DNA of 64,000 nucleotides from an uncultured Gemmiger sp. (GCA_944388215.1 CALXHT010000001.1:267056-331055); one strand, 5' to 3'; positions 1-7,700 are shown, numbered from the stretch's first letter. A program made the numbers and translations. Notes: generated from the letters alone by a model not told the origin.

Positions 1-423
1 CCGCAGAATCTGGCAGAACTGCCGTGTGCGGTCGTCCAGTTCCCCGGGCAGACGGTAGGCGCTGTGCCAGGCCACCGCCGTGCGCAGCGGCTCGTCCTCC
101 CGGTCGTCCGCCAGATAGTCACGGATGTGCCCCTCCTCAAAGAGCACCCGGGCACTCATGGCGGCGTGGTCGGTGGACTGGGCATCGTTGAAGGTGCCGT
201 ACTGCCGCAGCTGCTCAAAGCGGCCCACATCGTGGAGCAGCCCGCACAGCCAGGCCAGATCGATGTCGGCCCGGGACAGCGAGAGACTGGCGGCGATGCG
301 GTCGCACAGGGCGGCCACGCGGTAGGTGTGGTCGATTTTCAGTTTGATTTTGGGGTCGGCGGCATTGTACCGGGCGGCATATTCGGCAAAAGCCTGCAGG
401 GCCCGGGAACGGTCAAGGAACAC
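1..423 (-). CDS. HD-domain phosphohydrolase, 3' part outside window
   Basis: The 141 codons visible encode an HD-superfamily metal-dependent phosphohydrolase. The GTG start at 423 is chosen because a perfect AAAGGAGG Shine-Dalgarno lies 9 nt upstream (433-440). Metal-ligand candidates are His32, the His64-Asp65 doublet in LLHDVGRFEQL, and a later DHAAMS segment, in the order expected for the family. HD proteins of this size hydrolyse phosphomonoesters or phosphodiesters such as nucleotides or (p)ppGpp, but nothing here fixes the substrate. It is transcribed divergently from the TetR gene. The C-terminus is cut off by the window edge, so its length and any extra domain are unknown. Confidence 0.85.
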   Translation of the reverse strand, partial: MFLDRSRALQAFAEYAARYNAADPKIKLKIDHTYRVAALCDRIAASLSLSRADIDLAWLCGLLHDVGRFEQLRQYGTFNDAQSTDHAAMSARVLFEEGHIRDYLADDREDEPLRTAVAWHSAYRLPGELDDRTRQFCQILR

Positions 424-476
424 GGCGGAAAACCTCCTTTACGGGTGGAAAAAACCGGAAGCACGTTGTTTCCTTT

Positions 477-504
477 ATTGTACCACGATTTGCCAAAACT
501 GCAA
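477..504 (-). promoter_or_regulatory. Promoter for the HD-domain gene
   Basis: On the minus strand a -35 TTGCAG (499-504) and a -10 TACAAT (477-482) are separated by 16 bp, about 55 bp upstream of the GTG start. Confidence 0.55.
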
Positions 505-561
505 AACATACCAAAAACTTCAGACAAAATGCACATAAAAGCGCTATACAGACGAAAAAAC

Positions 562-590
562 TTGACATTTATGTCAAAAAACGCTATGCT
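562..590 (+). promoter_or_regulatory. TetR-gene promoter with overlapping palindromic operator
   Basis: A consensus -35 TTGACA (562-567) lies 17 bp from the -10 TATGCT (585-590). The -35 is embedded in a perfect inverted repeat, TTGACAT-TT-ATGTCAA (562-577), the size and position expected of an autoregulatory TetR operator. A second small palindrome, TGTATACA, lies at 594-601. Confidence 0.7.
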
Positions 591-638
591 TTATGTATAC
601 AAACCTGCCCGAAGTTCCCTGGAAAGGTGGTGCATACG

Positions 639-1205
639 ATGAACGCCAAAGGCGACGCCAATCGTAGTGTGCGCATGACCAAACAGCGGCTGTACCAGGC
701 GTTGATCAGCCTGCTGCAAACGAAGGACCTGCGGGAGATCACCGTTCGGGAGTTGACCGAGCGGGCCGGGATCAGCCGCGGTACATTTTATTTTCACTAT
801 GCCGATATTTACGCATTGATGGAACAGATGGAGGCAGCCCAGCTGGACCATCTGTGCGAACTGATGGATGCGCTGGTGCCCAATTTCTCCCAGGACGATG
901 TGCCGCCGGCGCTGGTGGCGCTGTTCCATTACCTGAACGACAACCCGGATGTCTGCCGTGCGCTGTACGGCAAGAGCTGGGAGTCCGAGTTTACCCGCAG
1001 CGCCAAGGAGATGATTGCCAAGCGCTGTCTGGGACAGCTGACGCCGGACGGCGGGACCCCGCGGCAGCAGTATCTGCTGGCCTTTGCCATCAACGGCTGC
1101 TTCGGAACCATCGCCACCTGGCAGACAGCGGGCTATCAGACTTCCCCCGATGAGATGGCGGTCATCACCTGGCAGGCCATCCGCGCGGTGAAAGAACTGT
1201 TATAA
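639..1205 (+). CDS. TetR/AcrR-family transcriptional regulator
   Basis: This 188-residue protein has an N-terminal TetR helix-turn-helix at about residues 18-55, with the signature ELTERAGISRGTFYFHY. The remaining ~130 residues are the variable ligand-binding and dimerisation half. The ATG at 639 is preferred over the in-frame GTG at 627 because AAAGGTGG (623-630) is correctly spaced from it. The promoter overlaps a 16-bp palindrome, so autorepression is likely. The nearest candidate targets are the divergent HD gene and the EIIA gene downstream. The ligand is unknown. The DNA-binding half resembles the DhaS-like branch of the family, but that is impression only. Confidence 0.9.
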   Translation: MNAKGDANRSVRMTKQRLYQALISLLQTKDLREITVRELTERAGISRGTFYFHYADIYALMEQMEAAQLDHLCELMDALVPNFSQDDVPPALVALFHYLNDNPDVCRALYGKSWESEFTRSAKEMIAKRCLGQLTPDGGTPRQQYLLAFAINGCFGTIATWQTAGYQTSPDEMAVITWQAIRAVKELL

Positions 1206-1219
1206 ACGGCAAAATATCG

Positions 1220-1248
1220 TTGCTTTCCGTGTGCGTGTGCGTTATAAT
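1220..1248 (+). promoter_or_regulatory. Promoter for the EIIA gene
   Basis: TTGCTT (1220-1225), a 17-bp spacer and a perfect TATAAT (1243-1248) lie 54 bp upstream of the EIIA start codon, giving this gene its own transcript. Confidence 0.75.
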
Positions 1249-1301
1249 AGTCGCAGACTATCTGCCCGCGCCGCGGGTCAGACAAAGGAGAGTTGTACAT
1301 C

Positions 1302-1814
1302 ATGGGATTTTTTGACTTTTTGAAGAAGAAGCCGGAGGCAGCTCCGGCGGCACCCTCTTTCCCGATGACGCTGGCGGCGGACGCCAAAGGCACAGTCCTG
1401 ACGATGGACCAGATCCCCGACGAGGTATTTGCTCAGGGCATTCTGGGTAAGTGCTGCGGCATTGATCCCACCGAGGGCAAGGTGTACGCGCCCCTGGGCG
1501 GCACCATCAGCCAGGCTCCCGACAGCGGCCATGCCCTGGGCATCGAGGGCGTCGGCGGCGTGGAAGTGCTGATCCACGTGGGTGTGGATACCGTCGAGAT
1601 GAAGGGCGACGGCTTCAGCCCCAAGGTCAAGGAGGGCGACAAGGTCAAGAAGGGCCAGCTTCTGCTGGAGATGGACCTGGACAAGATCGCAGCCGCCAAC
1701 CATCCGGCGGTGGTCATCACCGTCATCACCAACACCGACGACTTCAAGGACGTGGAACTGGTGGCTTCCGGCAGCGTGGAGCCGGGCGCGGATCTGCTCA
1801 AGATCACCAAGTAA
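1302..1814 (+). CDS. Stand-alone PTS glucose-type EIIA protein
   Basis: A 170-residue cytoplasmic phosphocarrier of the EIIA-Glc family passes phosphate from HPr to a sugar-specific EIIB. The two active-site histidines are visible: His77 in SGHALGIEG and His92 in VEVLIHVGVDTV, the latter being the phosphorylated position. Length matches free-standing Crr-type proteins. The ATG at 1302 follows AAAGGAG by 11 nt; an in-frame TTG at 1293 is less likely. It has its own promoter and terminator, and no EIIB or EIIC is adjacent. The GlcNAc-type EIICB at 45.6-47.1 kb lacks an EIIA domain and is a plausible partner, which is inference. Confidence 0.93.
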   Translation: MGFFDFLKKKPEAAPAAPSFPMTLAADAKGTVLTMDQIPDEVFAQGILGKCCGIDPTEGKVYAPLGGTISQAPDSGHALGIEGVGGVEVLIHVGVDTVEMKGDGFSPKVKEGDKVKKGQLLLEMDLDKIAAANHPAVVITVITNTDDFKDVELVASGSVEPGADLLKITK

Positions 1815-1830
1815 GAACAGGCAACTTTCG

Positions 1831-1857
1831 GGGCGCACCTTGCGGTGCGCCCTGTTT
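1831..1857 (+). terminator. Intrinsic terminator after the EIIA gene
   Basis: An 8-bp GC stem GGGCGCAC/GTGCGCCC (1831-1838 with 1845-1852) with a 6-nt loop is followed by a short T-rich tail. Confidence 0.7.
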
Positions 1858-1869
1858 GTATGGTACAAT
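1840..1869 (+). promoter_or_regulatory. Possible promoter for the Ntn-like gene
   Basis: TTGCGG (1840-1845) and TACAAT (1864-1869) are 18 bp apart, about 55 bp upstream of the next start codon. The -35 overlaps the terminator hairpin, so confidence is moderate. Confidence 0.5.
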
Positions 1870-1923
1870 AGCCTACGGCGGGGCAGCAGCCTGCGCCCAA
1901 CCTGAAGAAAAGGAAGTTGCCCT

Positions 1924-2505
1924 ATGAGTGCGATTTTAGCCGTCTGCGGCGAAGCCTTCTGCGCCATGGTCAGTGACGGCCGTGTGGTGGAGGAACCCAT
2001 CAACGGTGCCCAGCCCAAGGTCATCAGCGAGGATGTGCCCAAGGTGCGCAAAGTCAACCGGAATGTGCTGGTGGGTTTTGCGGGGGACACGCTGGCCGCC
2101 GTGCAGATCATCAATGCGCTGGACGAATACGAAACCCAATACCTGACGCTGGAAAAGGTCGTCAAGATTCTTCGCCAGAAGGCGCCCTCGGTGCGGGTGC
2201 AGCCGGTGGGGGTGCGCCTGCTGGTGGGCGGCCGCAACCGCAAGGGTCAGTTTGTGCTCACCACGCTGGGCAGTGCCGAACAGTACGTGCCCCAGACCCA
2301 GCCCGCCCGGGAGGGCGCCTACCTGATCGAAGGTGCCTGCTCCCATACCGAGATCGGTCCCTGGCTGGAACAGGAGGTCAAACCCCAGGCCGCCCAGTGG
2401 AAGAGCCTGGACGACGTGGCCCACACGCTGGACGGCTGCATCGCCAAGCTGGCCGAGCAGGACAAGAGCGTGAACACCACCTGTTTCCGGGAACTGGTCA
2501 TGTAA
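1924..2505 (+). CDS. Conserved protein resembling the Ntn-hydrolase/proteasome-like fold
   Basis: This 193-residue soluble protein has no signal peptide or membrane segment. Its start (MSAILAVCGEAFCAMVSDGR), the VLVGFAGDTLAAVQI segment at about residues 48-62 and a following LLVGG strand resemble the order of strands in proteasome beta/HslV-like Ntn hydrolases. The mature N-terminal Thr or Ser of active proteases is not evident, so it may be catalytically inactive or may only share the fold. It is monocistronic, sitting between a promoter and a strong terminator. I do not recognise a specific family and assign no function. Confidence 0.6.
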   Translation: MSAILAVCGEAFCAMVSDGRVVEEPINGAQPKVISEDVPKVRKVNRNVLVGFAGDTLAAVQIINALDEYETQYLTLEKVVKILRQKAPSVRVQPVGVRLLVGGRNRKGQFVLTTLGSAEQYVPQTQPAREGAYLIEGACSHTEIGPWLEQEVKPQAAQWKSLDDVAHTLDGCIAKLAEQDKSVNTTCFRELVM

Positions 2506-2547
2506 AAATACCGCGCAGCAGCGCGGGAGAATCCCCGAAATGCCTGG

Positions 2548-2579
2548 ATCCGTGCCCAAAAGAGGCACGGGTCTTTTTT
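2548..2579 (+). terminator. Intrinsic terminator after the Ntn-like gene
   Basis: The stem CCGTGCC/GGCACGG (2548-2554 with 2562-2568) carries a 7-nt loop and ends in eight T residues. A small GCGC hairpin just upstream (2511-2526) may add to it. Confidence 0.85.
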
Positions 2580-2604
2580 TGTGAAAAAATGTCGCCCGCA
2601 GGGG

Positions 2605-2634
2605 TTGACGAACCCTGTGTCCAGGTGGTAAAGT
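2605..2634 (+). promoter_or_regulatory. Promoter of the mgtE leader transcript
   Basis: TTGACG (2605-2610) and TAAAGT (2629-2634) are separated by 18 bp. The predicted RNA starts near 2641, leaving a leader of about 225 nt before mgtE. Confidence 0.6.
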
Positions 2635-2663
2635 AGGGGCGGGCCAGAAAGCCCGACATTACA

Positions 2664-2867
2664 ATATAACGAAAAAGTGAGGTGGTTGCCATGGATACGC
2701 CCAGTAGTCCCAGTCCCGTGTACCGATGTATCAATAAGGCAGCCATCCTGTTGTTATATGGGGGAAAGCCCAGCCCTGCGCGCACCTGAGCGCCGGGCGG
2801 GGCTGTGCTTTGCATTGCCCCCGTATCCCATAGTTTGTGCTGCCGCCCAAAAGGAGGCAGTTTTTTT
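2664..2867 (+). promoter_or_regulatory. Structured mgtE leader: candidate Mg2+-responsive riboswitch/attenuator
   Basis: The leader has nested helices: P1 ATATAAC/GTTATAT (2664-2670 with 2753-2759), P2 TGGTTGCC/GGCAGCCA (2683-2690 with 2738-2745) and P3 GATAC/GTATC (2694-2698 with 2728-2732). A terminator stem CTGCC/GGCAG (2840-2844 with 2856-2860) ends in T7 directly before the mgtE ATG and contains its AAGGAGG Shine-Dalgarno. GGCAGC of P2 (2738-2743) can instead pair with GCTGCC (2839-2844) of the terminator, a classical antiterminator arrangement. The GTGAGG and GGATACGC strings recall the M-box (ykoK) magnesium riboswitch, but the rest does not match the M-box as I know it, so the class is left open. 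Confidence 0.65.
2691..2789 (+). CDS. Possible 32-codon leader peptide upstream of mgtE
   Basis: An ATG at 2691 with a GAGGTGG Shine-Dalgarno (2679-2685) opens a 32-codon frame that begins MDTPSSPSPV and ends at TGA 2787-2789, well before mgtE. Its early acidic-and-proline-rich residues resemble the Mg2+-sensing MgtL leader peptide principle of enterobacteria. Its Shine-Dalgarno and start codon lie in and beside helix P2 of the leader RNA, so ribosome loading would disrupt that helix. Translation is not proven; the frame may simply run through a non-coding aptamer. Confidence 0.35.
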   Translation: MDTPSSPSPVYRCINKAAILLLYGGKPSPART

Positions 2868-4229
2868 ATGTCTGATACTGCAATCATGACGCTGAAGACG
2901 ATGCTGGCCAACCTGGACGACGCGAAGAAGTACCAGAGCCTGCGCGATGTGATGGAGACCCTGCCCGCCCCCGACCTGGCCGCCGTGTTTGAGGACCTGC
3001 CGCCGGAGAAGCTGCCGGTGCTGTTCCGGCTCTGCCCCAAGGACCTGGCCGCGGATATCTTCGCCGAGCTGACCGCCGAGACCCAGCAGAACCTGATCGA
3101 CGGCCTGACCGACAAGGAACTGAAGGCGGTGGTGGACGAGCTGTTCGTCGACGATGCGACGGATCTGGTGGAGGAGATGCCGGCCAGCGTGGTGAAGCGC
3201 ATTCTGGCCCAGGCCGAGCCTGCGACCCGCCGCATGATCAACGAACTGCTCCAGTATCCGGAGGATTCCGCCGGCGGCGTGATGACCACCGAGTTCATGG
3301 AGCTGCGCCCCGACATGACGGTGACCCAGGCCATGGATTCCATCCGGGCCAACGGCATCGACAAGGAGACCATCAACAACTGCTACGTCACCGACACCGA
3401 CCGCACGCTGATCGGCGTGGTTTCGCTGCGGGCGCTGGTGCTGGAAAAGGACCCCCAGCGGACCATCCGCGACCTGATGGATTCCAACGTGGTCAGCGTT
3501 TCCACCACCACCGACCAGGAGGATGTCTCCCAGCTGTTTGAGAAGTACGGCTTCCTGGCCATCCCCGTGGTGGATGCCGAGAAGCGCCTGGTGGGCATCG
3601 TCACCATCGACGACGCCATCTCCATTTTGCAGGACGAGGCCAGCGAGGACTTCGCCAAGATGAACGCCATCGGCCCGTCGGATAAACCCTACTTCAAGCA
3701 GTCCATGTGGGACCTCTACAAGAGCCGGGCCCCCTGGCTGGTCTTCCTGATGATCAGCGCCACCTTCTCCAGCCTGGTCATCCGCGGGTATGAGAGCGCC
3801 CTGGCGGCGGTCACCGTGCTCACCGCCTACATCCCCATGCTCACCGACACCGGCGGCAACGCGGGCAGCCAGAGCACCTCCACCATCATCCGCGGTATGG
3901 CGGTGGGGGATATCCAGCCCCACGACCTGCCGCGCATCCTCTGGCGGGAATGCCGCGTTGCGCTGCTCTGCGGCCTGACGCTGGCGGTGTGCAACTTCGG
4001 CAAGCTGCTGCTCTTCGACCGGGTCTCCGCCCCGGTGGCGCTGGTGGTCTGCCTGACGCTGATCTGCACGGTGCTGCTGTCCCAGCTTATCGGCGGTCTG
4101 CTGCCCGTGCTGGCCGAAAAGCTCAAGATCGACCCGGCGGTCATGGCGTCTCCGCTGATCACCACCATCGTGGATACCACCACACTGCTGGTCTACTTCA
4201 ACATCGCCAAGGCCCTGCTGAAAATCTGA
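2868..4229 (+). CDS. mgtE: Magnesium transporter MgtE
   Basis: This 453-residue protein is a Mg2+-gated Mg2+ channel/transporter of the cytoplasmic membrane. It shows the family order: an acidic helical N domain (about residues 10-130), a CBS pair (about 135-255) that senses cytosolic Mg2+, then five hydrophobic helices from about residue 290. The pore signature YIPMLTDTGGNAGSQS is near residues 322-338. The ATG at 2868 is used because AAGGAGG (2851-2857) precedes it by 10 nt; an in-frame ATG at 2805 lies inside the leader RNA. Expression is probably controlled by that leader. It is monocistronic with a strong terminator. Confidence 0.96.
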   Translation: MSDTAIMTLKTMLANLDDAKKYQSLRDVMETLPAPDLAAVFEDLPPEKLPVLFRLCPKDLAADIFAELTAETQQNLIDGLTDKELKAVVDELFVDDATDLVEEMPASVVKRILAQAEPATRRMINELLQYPEDSAGGVMTTEFMELRPDMTVTQAMDSIRANGIDKETINNCYVTDTDRTLIGVVSLRALVLEKDPQRTIRDLMDSNVVSVSTTTDQEDVSQLFEKYGFLAIPVVDAEKRLVGIVTIDDAISILQDEASEDFAKMNAIGPSDKPYFKQSMWDLYKSRAPWLVFLMISATFSSLVIRGYESALAAVTVLTAYIPMLTDTGGNAGSQSTSTIIRGMAVGDIQPHDLPRILWRECRVALLCGLTLAVCNFGKLLLFDRVSAPVALVVCLTLICTVLLSQLIGGLLPVLAEKLKIDPAVMASPLITTIVDTTTLLVYFNIAKALLKI

Positions 4230-4259
4230 ATTCCCTGAACAGTGTGTTCAAATTTGTCC

Positions 4260-4295
4260 TTGTACCATACCCCCGGGGTATGGTACAATTTTTTT
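4260..4295 (+). terminator. Terminator after mgtE
   Basis: A perfect 14-bp inverted repeat (4260-4273 with 4275-4288), TTGTACCATACCCC and its complement, is followed directly by seven T residues. Confidence 0.9.
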
Positions 4296-4342
4296 ATCTT
4301 TGGCTTACCGCCCTTTGCAACACCAGGAAACGGAGAATGCGC

Positions 4343-6124
4343 ATGGAACTGCAGGACTTTTACGCCGGCCGGGCCTTTGATGCCTACACCTTTTTCGGCG
4401 CCCATCCCAAGGCCGGGGGCGCGCGGTTTGCCGTCTGGGCGCCGTCGGCCCGGCGGGTACAGGTGGAAGGTCCCTTCGGCACGGCGGCACTCAACCAAAC
4501 CCATCCCGGGGTATGGGAAGGGGAGGTGCCCGGCGCAGAACCGGGCATGCCCTACCAGTACCTGGTCACGGGGGCGGACGGCTGGACGGTGGGCCACTGC
4601 GACCCCTACGGCTTTGCCATGACGCTGCGCCCCGAAGGCCACAGCATCCTGGCGGAGATGCCGGGCGGCTTCACCGACGACGACTGGATGGCCGCCCGCA
4701 CCAAGGGCTTTGACCGGCCCATGAACATCTACGAGGTGCACGCCGGCAGCTGGAAGCGCAAACCGGACGGCAGCTGGTACAGCTATGCCGAGCTGGCCGA
4801 ACTGCTGCCCGCCTACTGCCGGGAGAACGGCTACACCCACCTGGAACTCATGCCGCTGGCCGAGCATCCCTTTGACGGCAGCTGGGGCTACCAGGTGACC
4901 GGCTTTTTCGCGCCCACCAGCCGCTACGGCAGCCCGGCGAAACTGGTGCGGTTCATCGACGCCTGCCATCGGCAGGGCATCGGGGTGATCCTGGATTTTG
5001 TGCCGGTGCACTTTGCGGTGGACGGCTACGGCCTGAAAAATTTTGACGGCACCCCGCTCTATGAGGACCCGTCCCAAGGGGCAGGGCAGAGCGAGTGGGG
5101 CAGCTGCAACTTCCATCATGCCCGGGGGGAGGTGCGCAGCTTTCTGCAGTCCTGCGCCGACTACTGGCTGGGGGTCTTCCACGCCGACGGCCTGCGGGTG
5201 GATGCGGTCTCCCGGCTGATCTACCGCCAGGGGGACCCGGCCCAGGGGCTCAACCAGCCCGGGTTGGAATTTCTGCGGTTCATGAACGACGGCCTGCAGC
5301 GGCGGCATCCCACGGCGCTGCTCATCGCCGAGGATTCCAGCGCCTACCCCCAGGTCACGGCGCCGGCAGCCCGGGGCGGCCTGGGCTTTGACTACAAGTG
5401 GGACCTGGGCTGGATGAACGACACGCTGGACTATTTCCGCAAGAGCAGCGACGAGCGGAAGACCAACCTGGACCGGCTGACTTTCTCGATGCTCTACGCC
5501 TGGAACGAGCGTTTCATTCTGCCCTTCAGCCACGACGAGAACGTCCACGGCAAGGCCACCATCGCCCAGAAGATGTACGGCGGCTACGACGGAAAGTTCC
5601 CCCAGGCCCGGGCCCTCTACCTCTATATGGCGGTACATCCCGGCAAAAAGCTGGATTTCATGGGCAACGAGTTCGCCCAGCTGCGGGAGTGGGATGAAAA
5701 CCGGGAACAGGACTGGATGATCCTCTCCTTCCCCAACCACGACGCCTTCCGCCATTTCCGGGCGTTGCTCCACCGGCTCTACCTGGACAACGAGGCCCTC
5801 TGGGCCCGGGAATACGACCCGGAGGCCTTCCGCTGGGCGGACTGCGACCACGGGGCCCGGAATGTCTGCGCCATGGTGCGCCGGGGGTGGCAGAGCATGG
5901 TGCTGGCCGTCTTCAATTTCGGGGCGGAGGAACAGCCCGCCTACACCCTGGACCTGCCCGCCGGCCGCTGGACGCTGCTCCTGGACACCGACTGGCAGTG
6001 CTGGGGCGGCACCACGGTGCAGCAGAACCAGAAAAAAACCGGCACCATCTCCCGCCGCCGGCCCTTCACGGTGGCCCTGCCGCCCTACAGCGGCAGACTC
6101 TACCGTCTGGAACCAAAACAATAA
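4343..6124 (+). CDS. glgB: 1,4-alpha-glucan branching enzyme GlgB
   Basis: The 593-residue protein introduces alpha-1,6 branches into glycogen. It has an N-terminal CBM48-like beta domain (about residues 10-100), a GH13 barrel and a C-terminal beta domain. Visible catalytic residues are the nucleophile Asp287 in LRVDAV, the acid/base Glu330 in IAEDSS and Asp398 in FSHDENVHGK. It is shorter than the 630-730 residue E. coli type because it lacks the extra N1 module. The ATG at 4343 follows CGGAGA by about 7 nt. No other glycogen genes are adjacent, so it is a stand-alone unit convergent with galM. Confidence 0.93.
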   Translation: MELQDFYAGRAFDAYTFFGAHPKAGGARFAVWAPSARRVQVEGPFGTAALNQTHPGVWEGEVPGAEPGMPYQYLVTGADGWTVGHCDPYGFAMTLRPEGHSILAEMPGGFTDDDWMAARTKGFDRPMNIYEVHAGSWKRKPDGSWYSYAELAELLPAYCRENGYTHLELMPLAEHPFDGSWGYQVTGFFAPTSRYGSPAKLVRFIDACHRQGIGVILDFVPVHFAVDGYGLKNFDGTPLYEDPSQGAGQSEWGSCNFHHARGEVRSFLQSCADYWLGVFHADGLRVDAVSRLIYRQGDPAQGLNQPGLEFLRFMNDGLQRRHPTALLIAEDSSAYPQVTAPAARGGLGFDYKWDLGWMNDTLDYFRKSSDERKTNLDRLTFSMLYAWNERFILPFSHDENVHGKATIAQKMYGGYDGKFPQARALYLYMAVHPGKKLDFMGNEFAQLREWDENREQDWMILSFPNHDAFRHFRALLHRLYLDNEALWAREYDPEAFRWADCDHGARNVCAMVRRGWQSMVLAVFNFGAEEQPAYTLDLPAGRWTLLLDTDWQCWGGTTVQQNQKKTGTISRRRPFTVALPPYSGRLYRLEPKQ

Positions 6125-6125
6125 A

Positions 6126-6157
6126 AAACCGCCTGCCCGGCATGGGGCAGGCGGTTT
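6126..6157. terminator. Bidirectional terminator between glgB and galM
   Basis: The 13-bp stem AAACCGCCTGCCC/GGGCAGGCGGTTT (6126-6138 with 6145-6157) has A-rich and T-rich flanks, so it can serve both convergent genes. Confidence 0.85.
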
Positions 6158-6162
6158 GCGGT

Positions 6163-7212
6163 TTATTGGGGTGCCAGATCGAAGCGGTAGATGGTGGTGG
6201 AGCTGTAGGGAGTATCGGGCAGCACCGTGGTGTCCGGGAAATCCGGATGGTTGGGTGCGTCGGGGAACTCCTCGGTCTCCAGGCAGACCGCGTCCCGCTT
6301 CTGGTAGTGGGCACCGTCCTTGCAGTCGGTGACCGGCGCCAGGGAGTTGGCCGAGTAGAGCTGCATGCCGGGCAGGGTGGTGAGCACCTCCATCCGGATG
6401 CCGGTCTGGGGGCCGGTCACCCAGGCGGCGTGGCGCAGGCCGGTGTCCCGGATGATGTAGCAGTGGTCGTAGCCGCCGCCCTGATTCAGGGCAGGGTAGT
6501 CCGCCCCGATGTCCAGGCCCAGCGTCTTCTCCTCGGTGAAGTCCATGGGGGTGCCGGCCACCGGAATGCGCCGGCCGGTGGGAATGCTTCCGTCGTCGGT
6601 TTCCAGGTAGGCGTCGGCGTCCACGCTGACCCGGTGGCCCAGGGCGGTGCCGCTGGCGTGGCCGTTGAGGTTGAAGTAGCTGTGGTTGGTCAGGCTGCAG
6701 ACGGTGGGGGCATCGGTGGTGGCGGTGTAATGGATCATCAGCCCGCTCTTGACCAGCTTGTACTGGATCTCCAGCTCCACATTGCCGGGGAAGCCGTCGG
6801 TGCCGTCGGGGCTGCTAGCCGTCATGGTGACGCTGTCGTTCTCGCCGGCGGTGGGCTCCACGTCGAAGAGGGTGGCGCCGAAGCCGTGCAGGCCGCTGTG
6901 CAGGCAGTTGCCGTTCTCGTTGGCGGTCACATGGACGGTCTCCTCATACAGCGGGAACTGCGCCCCGCCGATGCGGTTGGCAAAACGGCCGATGGCCCGG
7001 CCCATGTAGTCGGTGTTGCGCTCATAGTCGGGCACGGTGGGGTAGCCCAGCACCACGTCCACCGGGTTGCCGTTGCGGTCGGGTACCAGGATCTTGTGAA
7101 TCAGGGCTGCGTAGGTCAGCAGGTGGACTTCCAGCTGATCGTTTTTCAGCACCACCAGCCGGACGTTCTCTCCGGCGGCGGTTTTGCCGAAATCGGTGAT
7201 GGAAACAGACAT
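6163..7212 (-). CDS. galM: Aldose 1-epimerase (mutarotase)
   Basis: This 349-residue cytoplasmic enzyme interconverts alpha and beta anomers of hexoses such as galactose. Family landmarks are GRFANRIGG near residues 74-82, the NHSYFNLNGH segment carrying the catalytic acid His177, and a C-terminal LETEEFPDAPNHP segment with the catalytic base Glu near residue 312. The ATG at 7212 is preceded by AAGGAGGAAC. It follows yerC by 12 nt and is almost certainly cotranscribed from the yerC promoter. No galactokinase or Leloir genes are nearby, so the sugar route is not fixed by context. Confidence 0.95.
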   Translation of the reverse strand: MSVSITDFGKTAAGENVRLVVLKNDQLEVHLLTYAALIHKILVPDRNGNPVDVVLGYPTVPDYERNTDYMGRAIGRFANRIGGAQFPLYEETVHVTANENGNCLHSGLHGFGATLFDVEPTAGENDSVTMTASSPDGTDGFPGNVELEIQYKLVKSGLMIHYTATTDAPTVCSLTNHSYFNLNGHASGTALGHRVSVDADAYLETDDGSIPTGRRIPVAGTPMDFTEEKTLGLDIGADYPALNQGGGYDHCYIIRDTGLRHAAWVTGPQTGIRMEVLTTLPGMQLYSANSLAPVTDCKDGAHYQKRDAVCLETEEFPDAPNHPDFPDTTVLPDTPYSSTTIYRFDLAPQ

Positions 7213-7224
7213 GACAGTTCCTCC

Positions 7225-7542
7225 TTAGGCTTCGTTGTCCGGTTTCTGCCGGGCCAGGTCTTCCCGGACACTGGCGGCGACGCTGCCGGTGCCGTAGTTG
7301 AGCATGCGGTTGACCCGGCTGACCGTGGCGCTGGAAGCGCCGGTCTCCCGCCGGATCTCGCTGTACACCTTGCCCTGCAACAGGCACCCGGCCACGGCAT
7401 AGCGCTGTTCCAGGGTGCGCAGTTCGGTCACGGCGCACAGGTCATCAAAAAAGCGGATGCATTCATCCAGGGTGTTCAGCCGCAGAATCGCCTCATACAG
7501 AGCGGTGCTGCGTTCTTCTTTCTGCGGAGTTTGCGGGCGCAT
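7225..7542 (-). CDS. YerC/YecD-family TrpR-related DNA-binding protein
   Basis: A 105-residue protein of the YerC/YecD (TrpR-like) family of small helical repressors. The segments LYEAILRLNTLDECIRFFDD and SEIRRETGASSATVSRVNRM (a TrpR-type helix-turn-helix near residues 68-87) are diagnostic. The internal ATG at 7542 is chosen over one 12 codons upstream because AGAAGGAGG sits directly before it. It is the first gene of a two-gene operon with galM. The ligand and targets of this family are not established. Local autoregulation is plausible but no operator is evident. Confidence 0.9.
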   Translation of the reverse strand: MRPQTPQKEERSTALYEAILRLNTLDECIRFFDDLCAVTELRTLEQRYAVAGCLLQGKVYSEIRRETGASSATVSRVNRMLNYGTGSVAASVREDLARQKPDNEA

Positions 7543-7599
7543 AGGCGCCTCCTTCTGTTTTTGTAAAAATTGTTCCAAGATTGGAGTGTTGTTTAATTC

Positions 7600-7628
7600 A
7601 TTCTAGCAAATGTGCCCAATTTAGTCAA
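7600..7628 (-). promoter_or_regulatory. Promoter of the yerC-galM operon
   Basis: On the minus strand TTGACT (7623-7628) and TAGAAT (7600-7605) are separated by 17 bp, about 55 bp upstream of the yerC start. Confidence 0.8.
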
Positions 7629-7700
7629 TACTTTAAACAGGAAAAGCACCCGCTGCCGAAGGCAAAAGTCCCTTTTGCGGGACACCCACCGCCCACCCTC

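Noticed and set aside
2677..2889. A 70-codon frame across the mgtE leader
   Set aside because: It runs through the aptamer-like helices and the terminator and overlaps mgtE in another frame. The separate 32-codon frame at 2691 has the better Shine-Dalgarno and stop position.
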